A stretch of 64,000 nucleotides of DNA from Mixta sp031457955 (GTDB lineage: Bacteria > Pseudomonadota > Gammaproteobacteria > Enterobacterales > Enterobacteriaceae): positions 1 through 64,000 of the forward strand of contig NZ_JAVDXN010000012.1 in NCBI RefSeq assembly GCF_031457955.1. Direction: 5' to 3'. The position numbers were made by a program, and so were the translations under genes. Every line of letters starts with the position of its first letter. Position 1 is the first letter of the stretch. Below, piece after piece: positions 27,929 through 36,342 of this stretch. The notes under the pieces were generated by a model. That model saw only the letters and a program-made list of their open reading frames with translations. It was not told the DNA's origin and did not search any database.

Positions 27929-28120
27929 TTATTTTAATAATTCAATATCATTTGGGCAAACCGTTAAAACGCTCAGTGAATCTCCTTTATTATCAACAAA
28001 CTCAACTTCATAACCTAAAACAGGATCTTCATATACTAATACAATCGCTCCCCTCGTCCCTTGTAACACTTTATCCGAAAGCTCCCTTTTTGCTTTTACC
28101 ACATCGTATTCATTCAACAT
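27929..28120 (-). CDS. DUF4926-type immunity protein
   Basis: A 63-residue protein (MLNEYDVVKAKRELSDKV at the start; AIVLVYEDPVLGYEVEFVD in the middle) with the pattern of DUF4926, a small beta-rich family often encoded next to DUF6883 proteins. It begins 21 bases after the toxin stop on the same strand and is AT-rich like the toxin's 3' end. I infer it neutralises that toxin. The flanking 27744-27928 is AT-rich spacer without another gene. Confidence 0.75.
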   Translation of the reverse strand: MLNEYDVVKAKRELSDKVLQGTRGAIVLVYEDPVLGYEVEFVDNKGDSLSVLTVCPNDIELLK

Positions 28121-28141
28121 ACATCAAGCCTCTGTATATGT

Positions 28142-29260
28142 TTACTTTTTAGTGGGAAGTGCAGTAACAAGTCGAACCACACCATCATTATTCTCAATCC
28201 AACAAAACTTAACGTTAATTATTCTACCGTTCATACCAGCTATTGCTATCGTTTGATCGTATTTATTTCCAAAGCGTGTTTCTGCGATCTTAACAGCTTT
28301 AGAAGCATCAAAAATGATCTGTTTTGAAAGCTCGCTTAAGTTTCGTTGGTTAAACCCAAGTGCGCTATCGAACCACTCCGCCTTACTGGATCCAACAGGG
28401 TGATGCTTGTTTAGTAAATAAGTAGCTAACTTTTTATCGATACTGTTTTGCGTTTCCGCACTGTTTCTAAGCGAATTTACAACGCTATTATTCCTGGCAG
28501 CTTTTCCCTTATTATCTATTATAGGTTTGGCCGCCGCCGCTTTTCGCATAGCGTTGTCGCCTGCAATGTTTACCCTTCCCATACCCAAACCCGCAGCAAC
28601 AGAAGCGCCAGCAATCAGCAGGCCTTTCGCCTGTTCGGACATCATCTGGTCGTAACCCGCAGGTGCATCGCCGCCGAGCTGCTGCGCGGCTTGCCTGAAG
28701 CCTTCAGGGTTGCCGTTATAGATCCCGCCAGCCGCCAGAAGCCATCCGGCAGCTTTACTGTTAAGGGTGCTCAGCGCAGCGGGTTGTTTAACGCCGGATA
28801 GAGAACCCGGTAAAACGGTGGGACGCGGTTTACCGCCACGGCTGCTGTAGTCCCGGCGGGCGACCGATCGTTTATATTCACGAATAACGTCCTGCGCCCC
28901 GCCGAAGTTAAATGCCCGCGGATCGCGGCAAATCAGCTCACCCTGTTCATCGATATAAAACAGCTCGCCTTTCGTCCCAGAAAAACCGCCCAGCATCACC
29001 ACTTCGCCGCGATAGATCATATTTTTCAGCTTTTCCCGCTCGCGTGGTCCGTGCGGCGGCAGCTGATGGGTATAACCGTTAAAAGCGCGTTGCCGCATAT
29101 TAATCAGCTGAAAACCGAAATGCATACGATCGTCAAACACATAGTTACTGTCGATTTTCGGCCAGGCAAAAACAGGCCTGATGATTTCATCATATTTTTC
29201 CGGCGGAAGATCGTCGCGCGGCAGGTAATAAAGATCGTTTCCGGGCAGGCTGAAGCTCAT
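28142..29260 (-). CDS. polymorphic toxin with DUF6883-type C-terminal tip
   Basis: This 372-residue protein has three parts. An N-terminal region (about 1-140, with LPPEKYDEIIRPVFAWPK) is unfamiliar to me. A Gly/Ala-rich middle (about 170-235, ending AGASVAAGLGMGR) is like linkers before toxin tips. The C-terminal domain (about 274-372) has the DUF6883 pattern: KLATYLLNKHHPVGSSKAEWF, NGRIINVKFCWI, VVRLVTALP. The 3' part is AT-rich and the 5' part GC-rich, as expected when tips are exchanged. There is no signal peptide and no VgrG, PAAR, Rhs or CdiB gene nearby. AAGGAT precedes the start. Delivery by a type VI system is conceivable but unsupported locally. Confidence 0.75.
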   Translation of the reverse strand: MSFSLPGNDLYYLPRDDLPPEKYDEIIRPVFAWPKIDSNYVFDDRMHFGFQLINMRQRAFNGYTHQLPPHGPREREKLKNMIYRGEVVMLGGFSGTKGELFYIDEQGELICRDPRAFNFGGAQDVIREYKRSVARRDYSSRGGKPRPTVLPGSLSGVKQPAALSTLNSKAAGWLLAAGGIYNGNPEGFRQAAQQLGGDAPAGYDQMMSEQAKGLLIAGASVAAGLGMGRVNIAGDNAMRKAAAAKPIIDNKGKAARNNSVVNSLRNSAETQNSIDKKLATYLLNKHHPVGSSKAEWFDSALGFNQRNLSELSKQIIFDASKAVKIAETRFGNKYDQTIAIAGMNGRIINVKFCWIENNDGVVRLVTALPTKK

Positions 29261-29501
29261 ACATCATATCCTTATGATGACAATTGCAGGATAAAAAATG
29301 GCATATCCCGACGTAGAACTCAACAACCAAATTGAAAAATATCAATAACTTACACGATTAACTAAGTGAATCATGTAACTTTATCAATGGCGGTTTCACG
29401 AGTAAAAGGCGGTAACGGCGCGCGTCTTTCAATGCTTTCCGACCTATTTTCGCCTGAAAGACGTTATCGGTAAAAACAGTAACAGAGCGGAAGAGAGGAA
29501 A

Positions 29502-29533
29502 CAAAAAAGCGCGGGCCGGATAACCGGCCCGCA
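29502..29533 (-). terminator. terminator after purF
   Basis: Stem GCGGGCCGG / CCGGCCCGC with a four-base loop, followed by GCTTTTTTG on the minus strand, just beyond the purF stop. The 29261-29501 stretch between the toxin start and this terminator is AT-rich and holds no supported gene. Confidence 0.9.
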
Positions 29534-29540
29534 GTGAAGA

Positions 29541-31058
29541 TTAACCTTCGTTGTGCATTTCGAGGCTTTCCACCTCATTCTGACGCGCCAGCGCTTTGGC
29601 ATCGTCATTGCGCAGCGATTGCAGATATTCCAGATATTGCAGATCGACATCTTTGGTGACGTAAATACCGTTAAACACCGAACATTCGAACTGCTCGATA
29701 TCGGGGTTCTCTTCGCGTACCGCTTCGATCAGATCGTCGAGATCCTGGAAGATCAGCCCATCAGCCTTAATCAGCTGACGAATCTCTTCCACTTCACGTC
29801 CGTGAGCGATCAGCTCAGTGGCGCTTGGCATATCGATGCCGTAAACGTTCGGGAAGCGAATCTCCGGCGCAGCCGAAGCCAGGTAAACCTTGCGCGCGCC
29901 CGCTTCACGCGCCATCTCGATAATTTGCTCCGAGGTGGTGCCGCGCACGATGGAGTCATCCACCAGCAGCACATTTTTATCACGGAACTCGGCGCGGTTG
30001 GCATTCAGCTTACGGCGCACCGCATTACGGCGCAGCTGTTGGCCCGGCATAATAAAAGTGCGGCCAACGTAGCGGTTTTTCACGAAGCCCTGACGATAAG
30101 GCTTATCCAGAATACGGGCGATTTCCAGCGCCACGTCGGTGGAGGTTTCCGGGATCGGAATCACCACATCGATATCTAAATCTTCCCACTCGCGGGCGAT
30201 TTTCGCCCCCAGCTTGGTGCCCATACGTACGCGTGCGCTGTAGACCGAAATCTTATCCAGGAACGAGTCCGGGCGCGCAAAGTAAACATACTCAAACAGG
30301 CAGGGGTTGTTACGCGGGTTTTCAGCGCACTGGCGGGTGTAGAGCTGGCCGTGAACGGTGATATACACCGCTTCGCCCGGCGCAACGTCGCGCAGAAACT
30401 CAAAGCCCAGCGTATCCAGCGCCACGCTTTCTGACGCCACCATATATTCGGTGCGGCCTTCAGCCAGTTCGCGCTTGCCCATCACCAGCGGACGAATACC
30501 GTTAGGATCGCGGAAAGCCACCATGCCGTGGCCGATAATCATCGCCACGCAGGCGTAGGCGCCGCGCACCTGCTGATGAACGGCCGCCACGGCGGAGAAA
30601 ATGTCGTCCGCTTCCAGCGGATGATGCGAACAGCGGTCCAGCTCCTGCGCAAAAATATTCAGCAGGATTTCCGAGTCAGAGGTGGTATTAACGTGACGGC
30701 GGCCGCTCTCAAACAGCTGTTTACGCAGCTCGTGAGCGTTAGTCAGGTTGCCGTTGTGGGCCAGGGTAATACCGTACGGGGAGTTGACATAAAAAGGCTG
30801 CGCTTCAGAGGCGCTGGAGCTACCGGCGGTAGGGTAACGTACATGCCCGATGCCCATATTGCCCTGCAAACGCTGCATATGGCGAGCCTCGAACACATCG
30901 TTTACCAGCCCGTTCGCCTTACGCAGACGGAAACAGTTCAGCGCATCGATGGTACAAATGCCTGCGGCATCCTGCCCACGGTGCTGCAGCACCGTTAACG
31001 CGTCATAAATCGACTGGTTGACCGGCATAAAACCGGTGATACCGACAATACCGCACAT
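29541..31058 (-). CDS. purF: amidophosphoribosyltransferase
   Basis: PurF catalyses the first committed step of purine synthesis, PRPP + glutamine to phosphoribosylamine. The N-terminal nucleophile Cys2 (MCGIVGI) and the PRPP motif VLLVDDSIVRGTT (about 361-373) are intact; 505 residues as in E. coli. It is downstream of cvpA by 36 bases and shares the PurR-controlled promoter. Confidence 0.98.
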   Translation of the reverse strand: MCGIVGITGFMPVNQSIYDALTVLQHRGQDAAGICTIDALNCFRLRKANGLVNDVFEARHMQRLQGNMGIGHVRYPTAGSSSASEAQPFYVNSPYGITLAHNGNLTNAHELRKQLFESGRRHVNTTSDSEILLNIFAQELDRCSHHPLEADDIFSAVAAVHQQVRGAYACVAMIIGHGMVAFRDPNGIRPLVMGKRELAEGRTEYMVASESVALDTLGFEFLRDVAPGEAVYITVHGQLYTRQCAENPRNNPCLFEYVYFARPDSFLDKISVYSARVRMGTKLGAKIAREWEDLDIDVVIPIPETSTDVALEIARILDKPYRQGFVKNRYVGRTFIMPGQQLRRNAVRRKLNANRAEFRDKNVLLVDDSIVRGTTSEQIIEMAREAGARKVYLASAAPEIRFPNVYGIDMPSATELIAHGREVEEIRQLIKADGLIFQDLDDLIEAVREENPDIEQFECSVFNGIYVTKDVDLQYLEYLQSLRNDDAKALARQNEVESLEMHNEG

Positions 31059-31094
31059 GTTGTCATATCCTCATTGGCCGCACACCCGGCGCGA

Positions 31095-31580
31095 TTACCG
31101 GGGTAAAAAACTCGACGTGCTTTGCAGATAGTCAAAGAACCATCTGATGATGTAACTGAACTCAGGGATCAATTGGGACTGCTGCCAGTCCGGGCTTTTG
31201 GAAAAGCCGGTAAAGGTATCGAGGAAGAACAGCATCGCTGAAACGATTAGCACGCCACGCAGCGCCCCGAAGCAGACACCCAGTACTCTGTCGGTTCCCG
31301 ACAACCCCGTTTTTTCGACCAGCGAGCCAATCACATAGTTCACAATCGCCCCGACAATCAGGGTAGCGATAAAAAGAACGGCGATGGCGATGCCGTTGCG
31401 CACCAGCTGCTCGTCAAATCCGGTGAACCAGACAGCAAGGAAGGGATAGTAACGGCTGGCAACAAAGAATGCGCATCCCCAGGTGATAAGAGATAAAGCT
31501 TCCCGAACAAACCCACGGATCAGGCTGACAAGAGCAGAAAAACTAACAATCCCAATGATGACGTAATCTATCCAGACCAT
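31095..31580 (-). CDS. cvpA: CvpA family membrane protein
   Basis: CvpA is an inner-membrane protein with about four helices, needed for colicin V production in E. coli and for envelope stress resistance in several enterobacteria; mechanism unknown. The start at 31580 (MVWIDYVIIGIV) with upstream GGAAGAG gives 161 residues like E. coli (162); the frame continues 37 codons upstream through the promoter and PurR box, which is not coding. Confidence 0.96.
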   Translation of the reverse strand: MVWIDYVIIGIVSFSALVSLIRGFVREALSLITWGCAFFVASRYYPFLAVWFTGFDEQLVRNGIAIAVLFIATLIVGAIVNYVIGSLVEKTGLSGTDRVLGVCFGALRGVLIVSAMLFFLDTFTGFSKSPDWQQSQLIPEFSYIIRWFFDYLQSTSSFLPR

Positions 31581-31636
31581 GAACTCTTCCAGCGACAATG
31601 CCCCTGCATCCAGTTCGGGGCGCATTCTAACAGAAA

Positions 31637-31652
31637 AAGAAAACGTTTGCGT
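31637..31652 (-). promoter_or_regulatory. PurR operator upstream of cvpA-purF
   Basis: The minus strand reads ACGCAAACGTTTTCTT, a full match to the PurR consensus ACGCAAACGTTTTCNT, 57 bases before the cvpA start, as in E. coli where PurR with hypoxanthine or guanine represses cvpA-purF. Confidence 0.95.
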
Positions 31653-31744
31653 AGCGTTTTCCCCTTCACCAAATAAATAAAAAGCGGACAAAAAAAGCGA
31701 AGCGGGCAGAGGCGCAGCGGCGAAATCCGCTGCCGCGCCGTTAC

Positions 31745-32443
31745 TTAGCGGGCGCTGTAAGGTTTAACCACGCCGCTCAGGCCAGAAACGCTTTTCAGTT
31801 CGCCGACTGCCGCCTGCATTTTCGCTTTAGAGGCATCCGGACCAACATAGATGCGGGTAATCTGTCCCTGCACCGGCGTTGACGGCACGGTCCAGGCGCG
31901 ATAGCCAGAGAGACGCAGCTGCGCCACAATCTCATTAACCTTCGCCGCATTTTTCAGCGCGCCCAGCTGCACCATCCAGGCCTGGCCCGCTGGTGCCGTT
32001 TGCTCGGTGGCTTTAGGCGTTTCCACCGGTTTTGGCTTCGGTGTTTCTACCGGCTTCGGTTTCGGCTGCTCAACCGGTTTCGGCTTCGGCTGTTCCGTTT
32101 TCACCTGCGGCGGCGCTTGAACCACCGGCGGCGGCGCGACCACGGAAGGTTCGCTGTTGTGCTGCGGCACGGCGGTGCCATTATCGGCCGACTGCTGCGG
32201 ACGATTGCTGTCCCCCCCGATCGCCGCCCCAGCGCCCTCTGGCGGCTGCGCAGGCAGCGACTGCGTCACCGGCGGCACGATATCCCCATCCTGCTGGTCG
32301 TCCGGCTTCGGCACCAGCGGGATCGCGGCAAACTCTTCTTTGTAATGCTTTTTTTTCCCGTCCAGCAGGCCCGGCAACACAATGACGCCAACGGCGACCA
32401 GAATCACCGTGCCGACTAAACGGTTCTGAAACTTACTTGCCAC
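31745..32443 (-). CDS. dedD: cell division SPOR protein DedD
   Basis: DedD is a bitopic inner-membrane protein that binds septal peptidoglycan. One N-terminal helix (about 9-25, LVGTVILVAVGVIVLPG) is followed by a Pro-rich linker with repeated KPKPVE units (about 120-145) and a C-terminal SPOR domain (about 155-232). The GTG start at 32443 with upstream AGAAGG gives 232 residues and aligns with E. coli MASKFQNRLVG; it overlaps folC by 11 bases. Confidence 0.95.
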   Translation of the reverse strand: MASKFQNRLVGTVILVAVGVIVLPGLLDGKKKHYKEEFAAIPLVPKPDDQQDGDIVPPVTQSLPAQPPEGAGAAIGGDSNRPQQSADNGTAVPQHNSEPSVVAPPPVVQAPPQVKTEQPKPKPVEQPKPKPVETPKPKPVETPKATEQTAPAGQAWMVQLGALKNAAKVNEIVAQLRLSGYRAWTVPSTPVQGQITRIYVGPDASKAKMQAAVGELKSVSGLSGVVKPYSAR

Positions 32444-33707
32444 TGCCCTTCTCCGTTTCCATCGCTTCCATGACCTGTGCCACGGTATGGAACGAGCCAC
32501 ATACCAGCACAATATCCTGTTCAGACGCCTGCTGCATGGCGGCCCGCCATGCCTCGGTCACAGAACCAAAGGCGCGCGCCCGATCCGTTTGCAGCTCTGC
32601 CATCAGCTGTTCCGCGCTGGCGCCGCGCGGGCCTTCCAGCGGCGCTAAGTACCAGCAATCCACCTGAGGCGCCAGACACGCCAGCGTACCGGCAATGTCT
32701 TTATCATGCAGCATTCCCACCACCGCATGGACCTGCCCCGCTTTCGGCAGCTGCGCCAGCCGTCCGGCCAGATAGCCTGCGGCGTGCGGGTTGTGCGCCA
32801 CGTCCAGAATCAGCTGCGGCTGCTGCGCCACGGTCTGGAAGCGCCCTGGCAGCACGGCTTTAGCCAGATGCTGGCGAATAATCGCTTCGCTGACCTGCAA
32901 ACCGGATGCGCTTAGCGCCGCCAGCGCCGTCGCCGCATTCGGCAGCGGCACCTGCGGCAGCGGCAGATTCTCCAGCGTCATGCTGGCATTGCTGAAACGC
33001 CAGCCGTCCTGCTGCGGTTGCCAGTGCCAGTCGCGGCCCAGCTGCTGTAGCTGCGCGCCTTTTTCCTGCGCCACCAGGGCAATGCTCTGCGGCATATCGG
33101 GCTCGCCGACCACGGCAGGCTTAGCGGCACGGAAAACGCCCGCTTTTTCGCGGCCGATGCTTTCACGATCCGGTCCCAGCCAGTCGGTATGATCCAGCGC
33201 GATGCTGGTCACCACTGCGACATCGGCATCCACGATATTGGTGGCGTCAAGACGTCCGCCCAGCCCGACTTCCAGAATCACCACGTCCAGCGCCGCCTGT
33301 TTAAACAGCTGCAGCGCCGATAGCGTGCTGAACTCAAAATAGGTCAGCGAGGTTGCGCCGCGCCCCGCTTCGATAGCGGCAAAGCTGGCGGAATGCGCCG
33401 CTTCCGGCAGCTCATCGCCCTGAATGCGTACCCGTTCGGTATAGCGCAACAGGTGCGGCGAACTATAGACGCCCACACGATAACCGGCGGCGATCAACAG
33501 CGTTTCCAGCGTACGGCAGGTGGTGCCTTTGCCGTTAGTACCGGCAACGGTAAACACAAAGGGGGCGGGTTTTAACAGATTGAGCGTGCGGGCTACGCGT
33601 TCAACGCGCGTCAGACCCAGATCGATGGCCTGGGTATGCAGACGCTCAAGATAATAAAGCCACGCGGCCAGAGGCGACGTGGCTTGAGGAAGGTGAAGAT
33701 TTTCCAT
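32433..33707 (-). CDS. folC: dihydrofolate/folylpolyglutamate synthase
   Basis: FolC adds glutamate to dihydropteroate and to folates. The P-loop GTNGKGTTC is at residues 56-64, with the folate-binding loop YSSPHLLRYTERVRI after it. 424 residues, E. coli 422. Ends overlapping dedD, so the two are probably coupled in translation. Confidence 0.97.
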   Translation of the reverse strand: MENLHLPQATSPLAAWLYYLERLHTQAIDLGLTRVERVARTLNLLKPAPFVFTVAGTNGKGTTCRTLETLLIAAGYRVGVYSSPHLLRYTERVRIQGDELPEAAHSASFAAIEAGRGATSLTYFEFSTLSALQLFKQAALDVVILEVGLGGRLDATNIVDADVAVVTSIALDHTDWLGPDRESIGREKAGVFRAAKPAVVGEPDMPQSIALVAQEKGAQLQQLGRDWHWQPQQDGWRFSNASMTLENLPLPQVPLPNAATALAALSASGLQVSEAIIRQHLAKAVLPGRFQTVAQQPQLILDVAHNPHAAGYLAGRLAQLPKAGQVHAVVGMLHDKDIAGTLACLAPQVDCWYLAPLEGPRGASAEQLMAELQTDRARAFGSVTEAWRAAMQQASEQDIVLVCGSFHTVAQVMEAMETEKGSGK

Positions 33708-33740
33708 GGATCCCGTTCACAAAGTTACGGTTCATTGGTG

Positions 33741-33764
33741 AAAGGCGTCATGAAAGACGCCTTT
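33741..33764 (-). terminator. hairpin after accD
   Basis: Arms AAAGGCGTC / GACGCCTTT with a six-base loop lie between accD and folC. Only a short T-run follows on the minus strand, so termination may be partial. Confidence 0.5.
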
Positions 33765-33774
33765 CCATCATCTG

Positions 33775-34686
33775 TCAGGCCTCTTGGCTTTCCGCTTTCG
33801 GCTCATCCGGCAGCTCTTCGCTGTCCGGCAGCGGTGCGGGCAGATTCTGCATTTTCGCCAGCAGGCTCGCCAGCTTAAAGCGCATTTCCGGGCGACGGAT
33901 AATCATATCGATCGCGCCTTTTTCGATCAGAAACTCGCTGCGCTGGAAGCCCGGCGGCAGTTTTTCACGTACCGTCTGCTCAATCACGCGCGGGCCAGCA
34001 AAGCCGATCAGCGCTTTCGGTTCCGCCACGTTCAGATCGCCCAGCATGGCGAAACTGGCGGAAACGCCGCCCATGGTTGGGTCGGTTAATACAGAGATAT
34101 AAGGCAGACCGCGCTCGCGCATTTTCGCCAGCGCTGCGCTGGTTTTCGCCATCTGCATCAGCGACATCAGCGCTTCCTGCATACGGGCGCCGCCGCTGGC
34201 AGAGAAACAGATCAGCGGGCAGTTATCTTCCAGCGCCTGTTCGACGGCACGGACAAAACGCGCGCCGACCACCGAGCCCATGGAGCCGCCCATAAAAGAG
34301 AACTCAAACGCGGCGGCCACGATCGGCATGCTGTGCAGCGTGCCCTTCATGACGATCAGCGCATCTTTCTCTTCGGTTTCTTTCTGTGCCGCAGCCAGAC
34401 GATCCTTATACTTCTTGGAGTCGCGGAACTTGAGAACGTCTTTCGGTTCCAGTTCGCTGCCCAGCTCAACCAGCGTGCCTTGATCTAACAGGCTGTGCAG
34501 GCGCTCGCGCGCATGCATACGCATGTGATGGTCGCATTTTGGACAAACTTCCAGATTGCGCTCCAGCTCAGCACGGTAAAGCACTTGCCCGCAGCTGTCG
34601 CATTTTGTCCAGACCCCTTCAGGAATGTTTGCTCTGCGCGACGGGGTGATTGTGCTCTTATTGAGAATTCGTTCAATCCAGCTCAT
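33775..34686 (-). CDS. accD: acetyl-CoA carboxylase carboxyltransferase beta subunit
   Basis: AccD with AccA transfers CO2 from biotin to acetyl-CoA, giving malonyl-CoA for fatty acid synthesis. The zinc ribbon cysteines Cys29, Cys32, Cys48 and Cys51 are present, followed by the crotonase-fold core (FSASGGARMQEALMSLMQ). 303 residues, E. coli 304. Confidence 0.98.
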   Translation of the reverse strand: MSWIERILNKSTITPSRRANIPEGVWTKCDSCGQVLYRAELERNLEVCPKCDHHMRMHARERLHSLLDQGTLVELGSELEPKDVLKFRDSKKYKDRLAAAQKETEEKDALIVMKGTLHSMPIVAAAFEFSFMGGSMGSVVGARFVRAVEQALEDNCPLICFSASGGARMQEALMSLMQMAKTSAALAKMRERGLPYISVLTDPTMGGVSASFAMLGDLNVAEPKALIGFAGPRVIEQTVREKLPPGFQRSEFLIEKGAIDMIIRRPEMRFKLASLLAKMQNLPAPLPDSEELPDEPKAESQEA

Positions 34687-34833
34687 TGATGACCTTTCTG
34701 TTTGAACCTGGTGAGACCAGTTTTTCTTGTTGCTGCTGAAGCCGTCTTCAGCAGACCATAAATGTCGCTCATTAAACCATAACCATTACGCGCTGTGGAT
34801 AAAAATCTGGTCCTACCCGTTAGCGCCGATAGT

Positions 34834-35496
34834 TTAAGGCTGTTTTTGCTGGCGGGCCGCACGGCGATGACGCCACACTTCTACCACGCCCGGCAATATC
34901 GAAACCACGATGATCGCCACAATTAACAGCTTCAGGTTTTCCTGCACCATCGGCAAGGCGCCAAAGAAGTAGCCCGCATAGGAGAACAACAGCACCCACA
35001 GCAGCGCGCCGGTGACGTTAAACAGCGCGAAGTGGCGATAGGACATATGTCCCATGCCCGCGACGAACGGCGCAAAGGTGCGAACGATCGGCACGAAGCG
35101 CGCAAGAATAATGGTTTTTCCGCCGTGACGCTCGTAAAAAGCGTGGGTTTTATCCAGATAGCTGCGGCGGAAGATACGCGAATCGGGGTTGCTGAATAAT
35201 CTTGCGCCAAACAGCCGCCCAATCGTGTAGTTCACCGCATCGCCAAGGATCGCGGCAATCACCAGCAGCGTCACCATCAGATGCACGTTAAGGTCGTTGG
35301 TGGGCAGCGCCGCCAGCGCGCCCGCTACAAACAGCAGCGAATCGCCGGGCAAAAATGGCGTCACCACCAGACCGGTTTCACAAAATAAAATCAAAAACAG
35401 AATGGCATAAACCCAGATACCATACTGCGCCACCAGCTCGGCCATATGGACATCAATATGCAGGATAAAATCGACAACAAAACGGATTAGATCCAT
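34834..35496 (-). CDS. dedA: DedA family membrane protein
   Basis: A 220-residue SNARE-associated/DedA family inner-membrane protein with several hydrophobic segments and the family motifs FCETGLVVTPFLPGDSLLF and ILARFVPIVRTFAPFVAG. DedA proteins are linked to proton gradient maintenance and lipid carrier recycling. Lies between accD and truA as in E. coli. Confidence 0.95.
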   Translation of the reverse strand: MDLIRFVVDFILHIDVHMAELVAQYGIWVYAILFLILFCETGLVVTPFLPGDSLLFVAGALAALPTNDLNVHLMVTLLVIAAILGDAVNYTIGRLFGARLFSNPDSRIFRRSYLDKTHAFYERHGGKTIILARFVPIVRTFAPFVAGMGHMSYRHFALFNVTGALLWVLLFSYAGYFFGALPMVQENLKLLIVAIIVVSILPGVVEVWRHRRAARQQKQP

Positions 35497-35529
35497 AACT
35501 CTTCCTTAGTGAGCGGCAGCGCCTGAAAG

Positions 35530-36342
35530 TTAATCTTCGAGAAAAAGCGGCCCCATCGGAGGCCGGGGTAAAGCAAACTGCGCGGGATAATCAACGGCGA
35601 CCAGGTAAAGCCCTTCCGCTTTTGCCGTTGCAGCGGCCAATTTACGATCTTTGGCCGCCAGCAGCTCCGCCATCCAGCCTTCAGGCTGATTGCCGCAGCC
35701 GATCTCCAGCAGGCTGCCAACAATATTGCGCACCATATGGTGAACAAACGCGTTGGCCTTAATATCCACCACCACATAACCGCCGTGGCGGCTGACGTTA
35801 AGATGCATCACATTACGCCACGGCGTACGCGACTGGCATTGCACCGCCCGAAACGAGGTAAAGTCGTTTTCGCCCAGCAGACATTGCCCGGCACGGTGCA
35901 TTTTTTCCACATCCAGCGGAAAGTGAAAATGGGTAACGCCGCCGTGCAGAATCGCCGGTCGCAGCCGGTGATTATAAATCACGTAGCGATAACGCCGCGC
36001 CGTGGCGCTAAAGCGCGCATGAAACGCTTCCGGCACCGCTTTTACCCAGCGCACCGCGATATCGTCCGGCAGATTGGCGTTAACGCCCAGCGTCCAGGCG
36101 GCATCTTTGCGCTGCGCGGTGGTTTCAAAATGCACCACCTGACCGGTGCCGTGTACGCCCGCATCGGTGCGTCCGGCGCAAAATACCGTTACGTTATGGT
36201 TTGCCACCTGCGACAGCGCCTGCTCCAGACGCGCCTGCACGCTGCGCACTTCCTGCTGTCGCTGCCAGCCGTAGTAGCGGCTGCCGTCATATTCAATACC
36301 GAGCGCCAGTTTCTGCACGTTCGGGTTCACCGCCTCCGTCAT
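35530..36342 (-). CDS. truA: tRNA pseudouridine(38-40) synthase
   Basis: TruA modifies uridines 38-40 in the tRNA anticodon arm. The catalytic Asp60 is in CAGRTDAGVH. 270 residues, as in E. coli. Its start shares one base with the usg stop (TAATG), a tight coupling. Confidence 0.97.
   Translation of the reverse strand: MTEAVNPNVQKLALGIEYDGSRYYGWQRQQEVRSVQARLEQALSQVANHNVTVFCAGRTDAGVHGTGQVVHFETTAQRKDAAWTLGVNANLPDDIAVRWVKAVPEAFHARFSATARRYRYVIYNHRLRPAILHGGVTHFHFPLDVEKMHRAGQCLLGENDFTSFRAVQCQSRTPWRNVMHLNVSRHGGYVVVDIKANAFVHHMVRNIVGSLLEIGCGNQPEGWMAELLAAKDRKLAAATAKAEGLYLVAVDYPAQFALPRPPMGPLFLED

Noticed and set aside
27802..28152. 116-codon plus-strand open frame
   Set aside because: Antisense to the DUF4926-type gene, which has better family support and the right context.
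29298..29348. 16-codon plus-strand frame with AGGATAAAAA upstream
   Set aside because: Too short, divergent from the toxin gene and without any support beyond a possible ribosome binding site.
24768..29540. Genomic island with integrase or tRNA attachment site
   Set aside because: No integrase, transposase, tRNA gene or flanking direct repeat could be found around the accessory segment.
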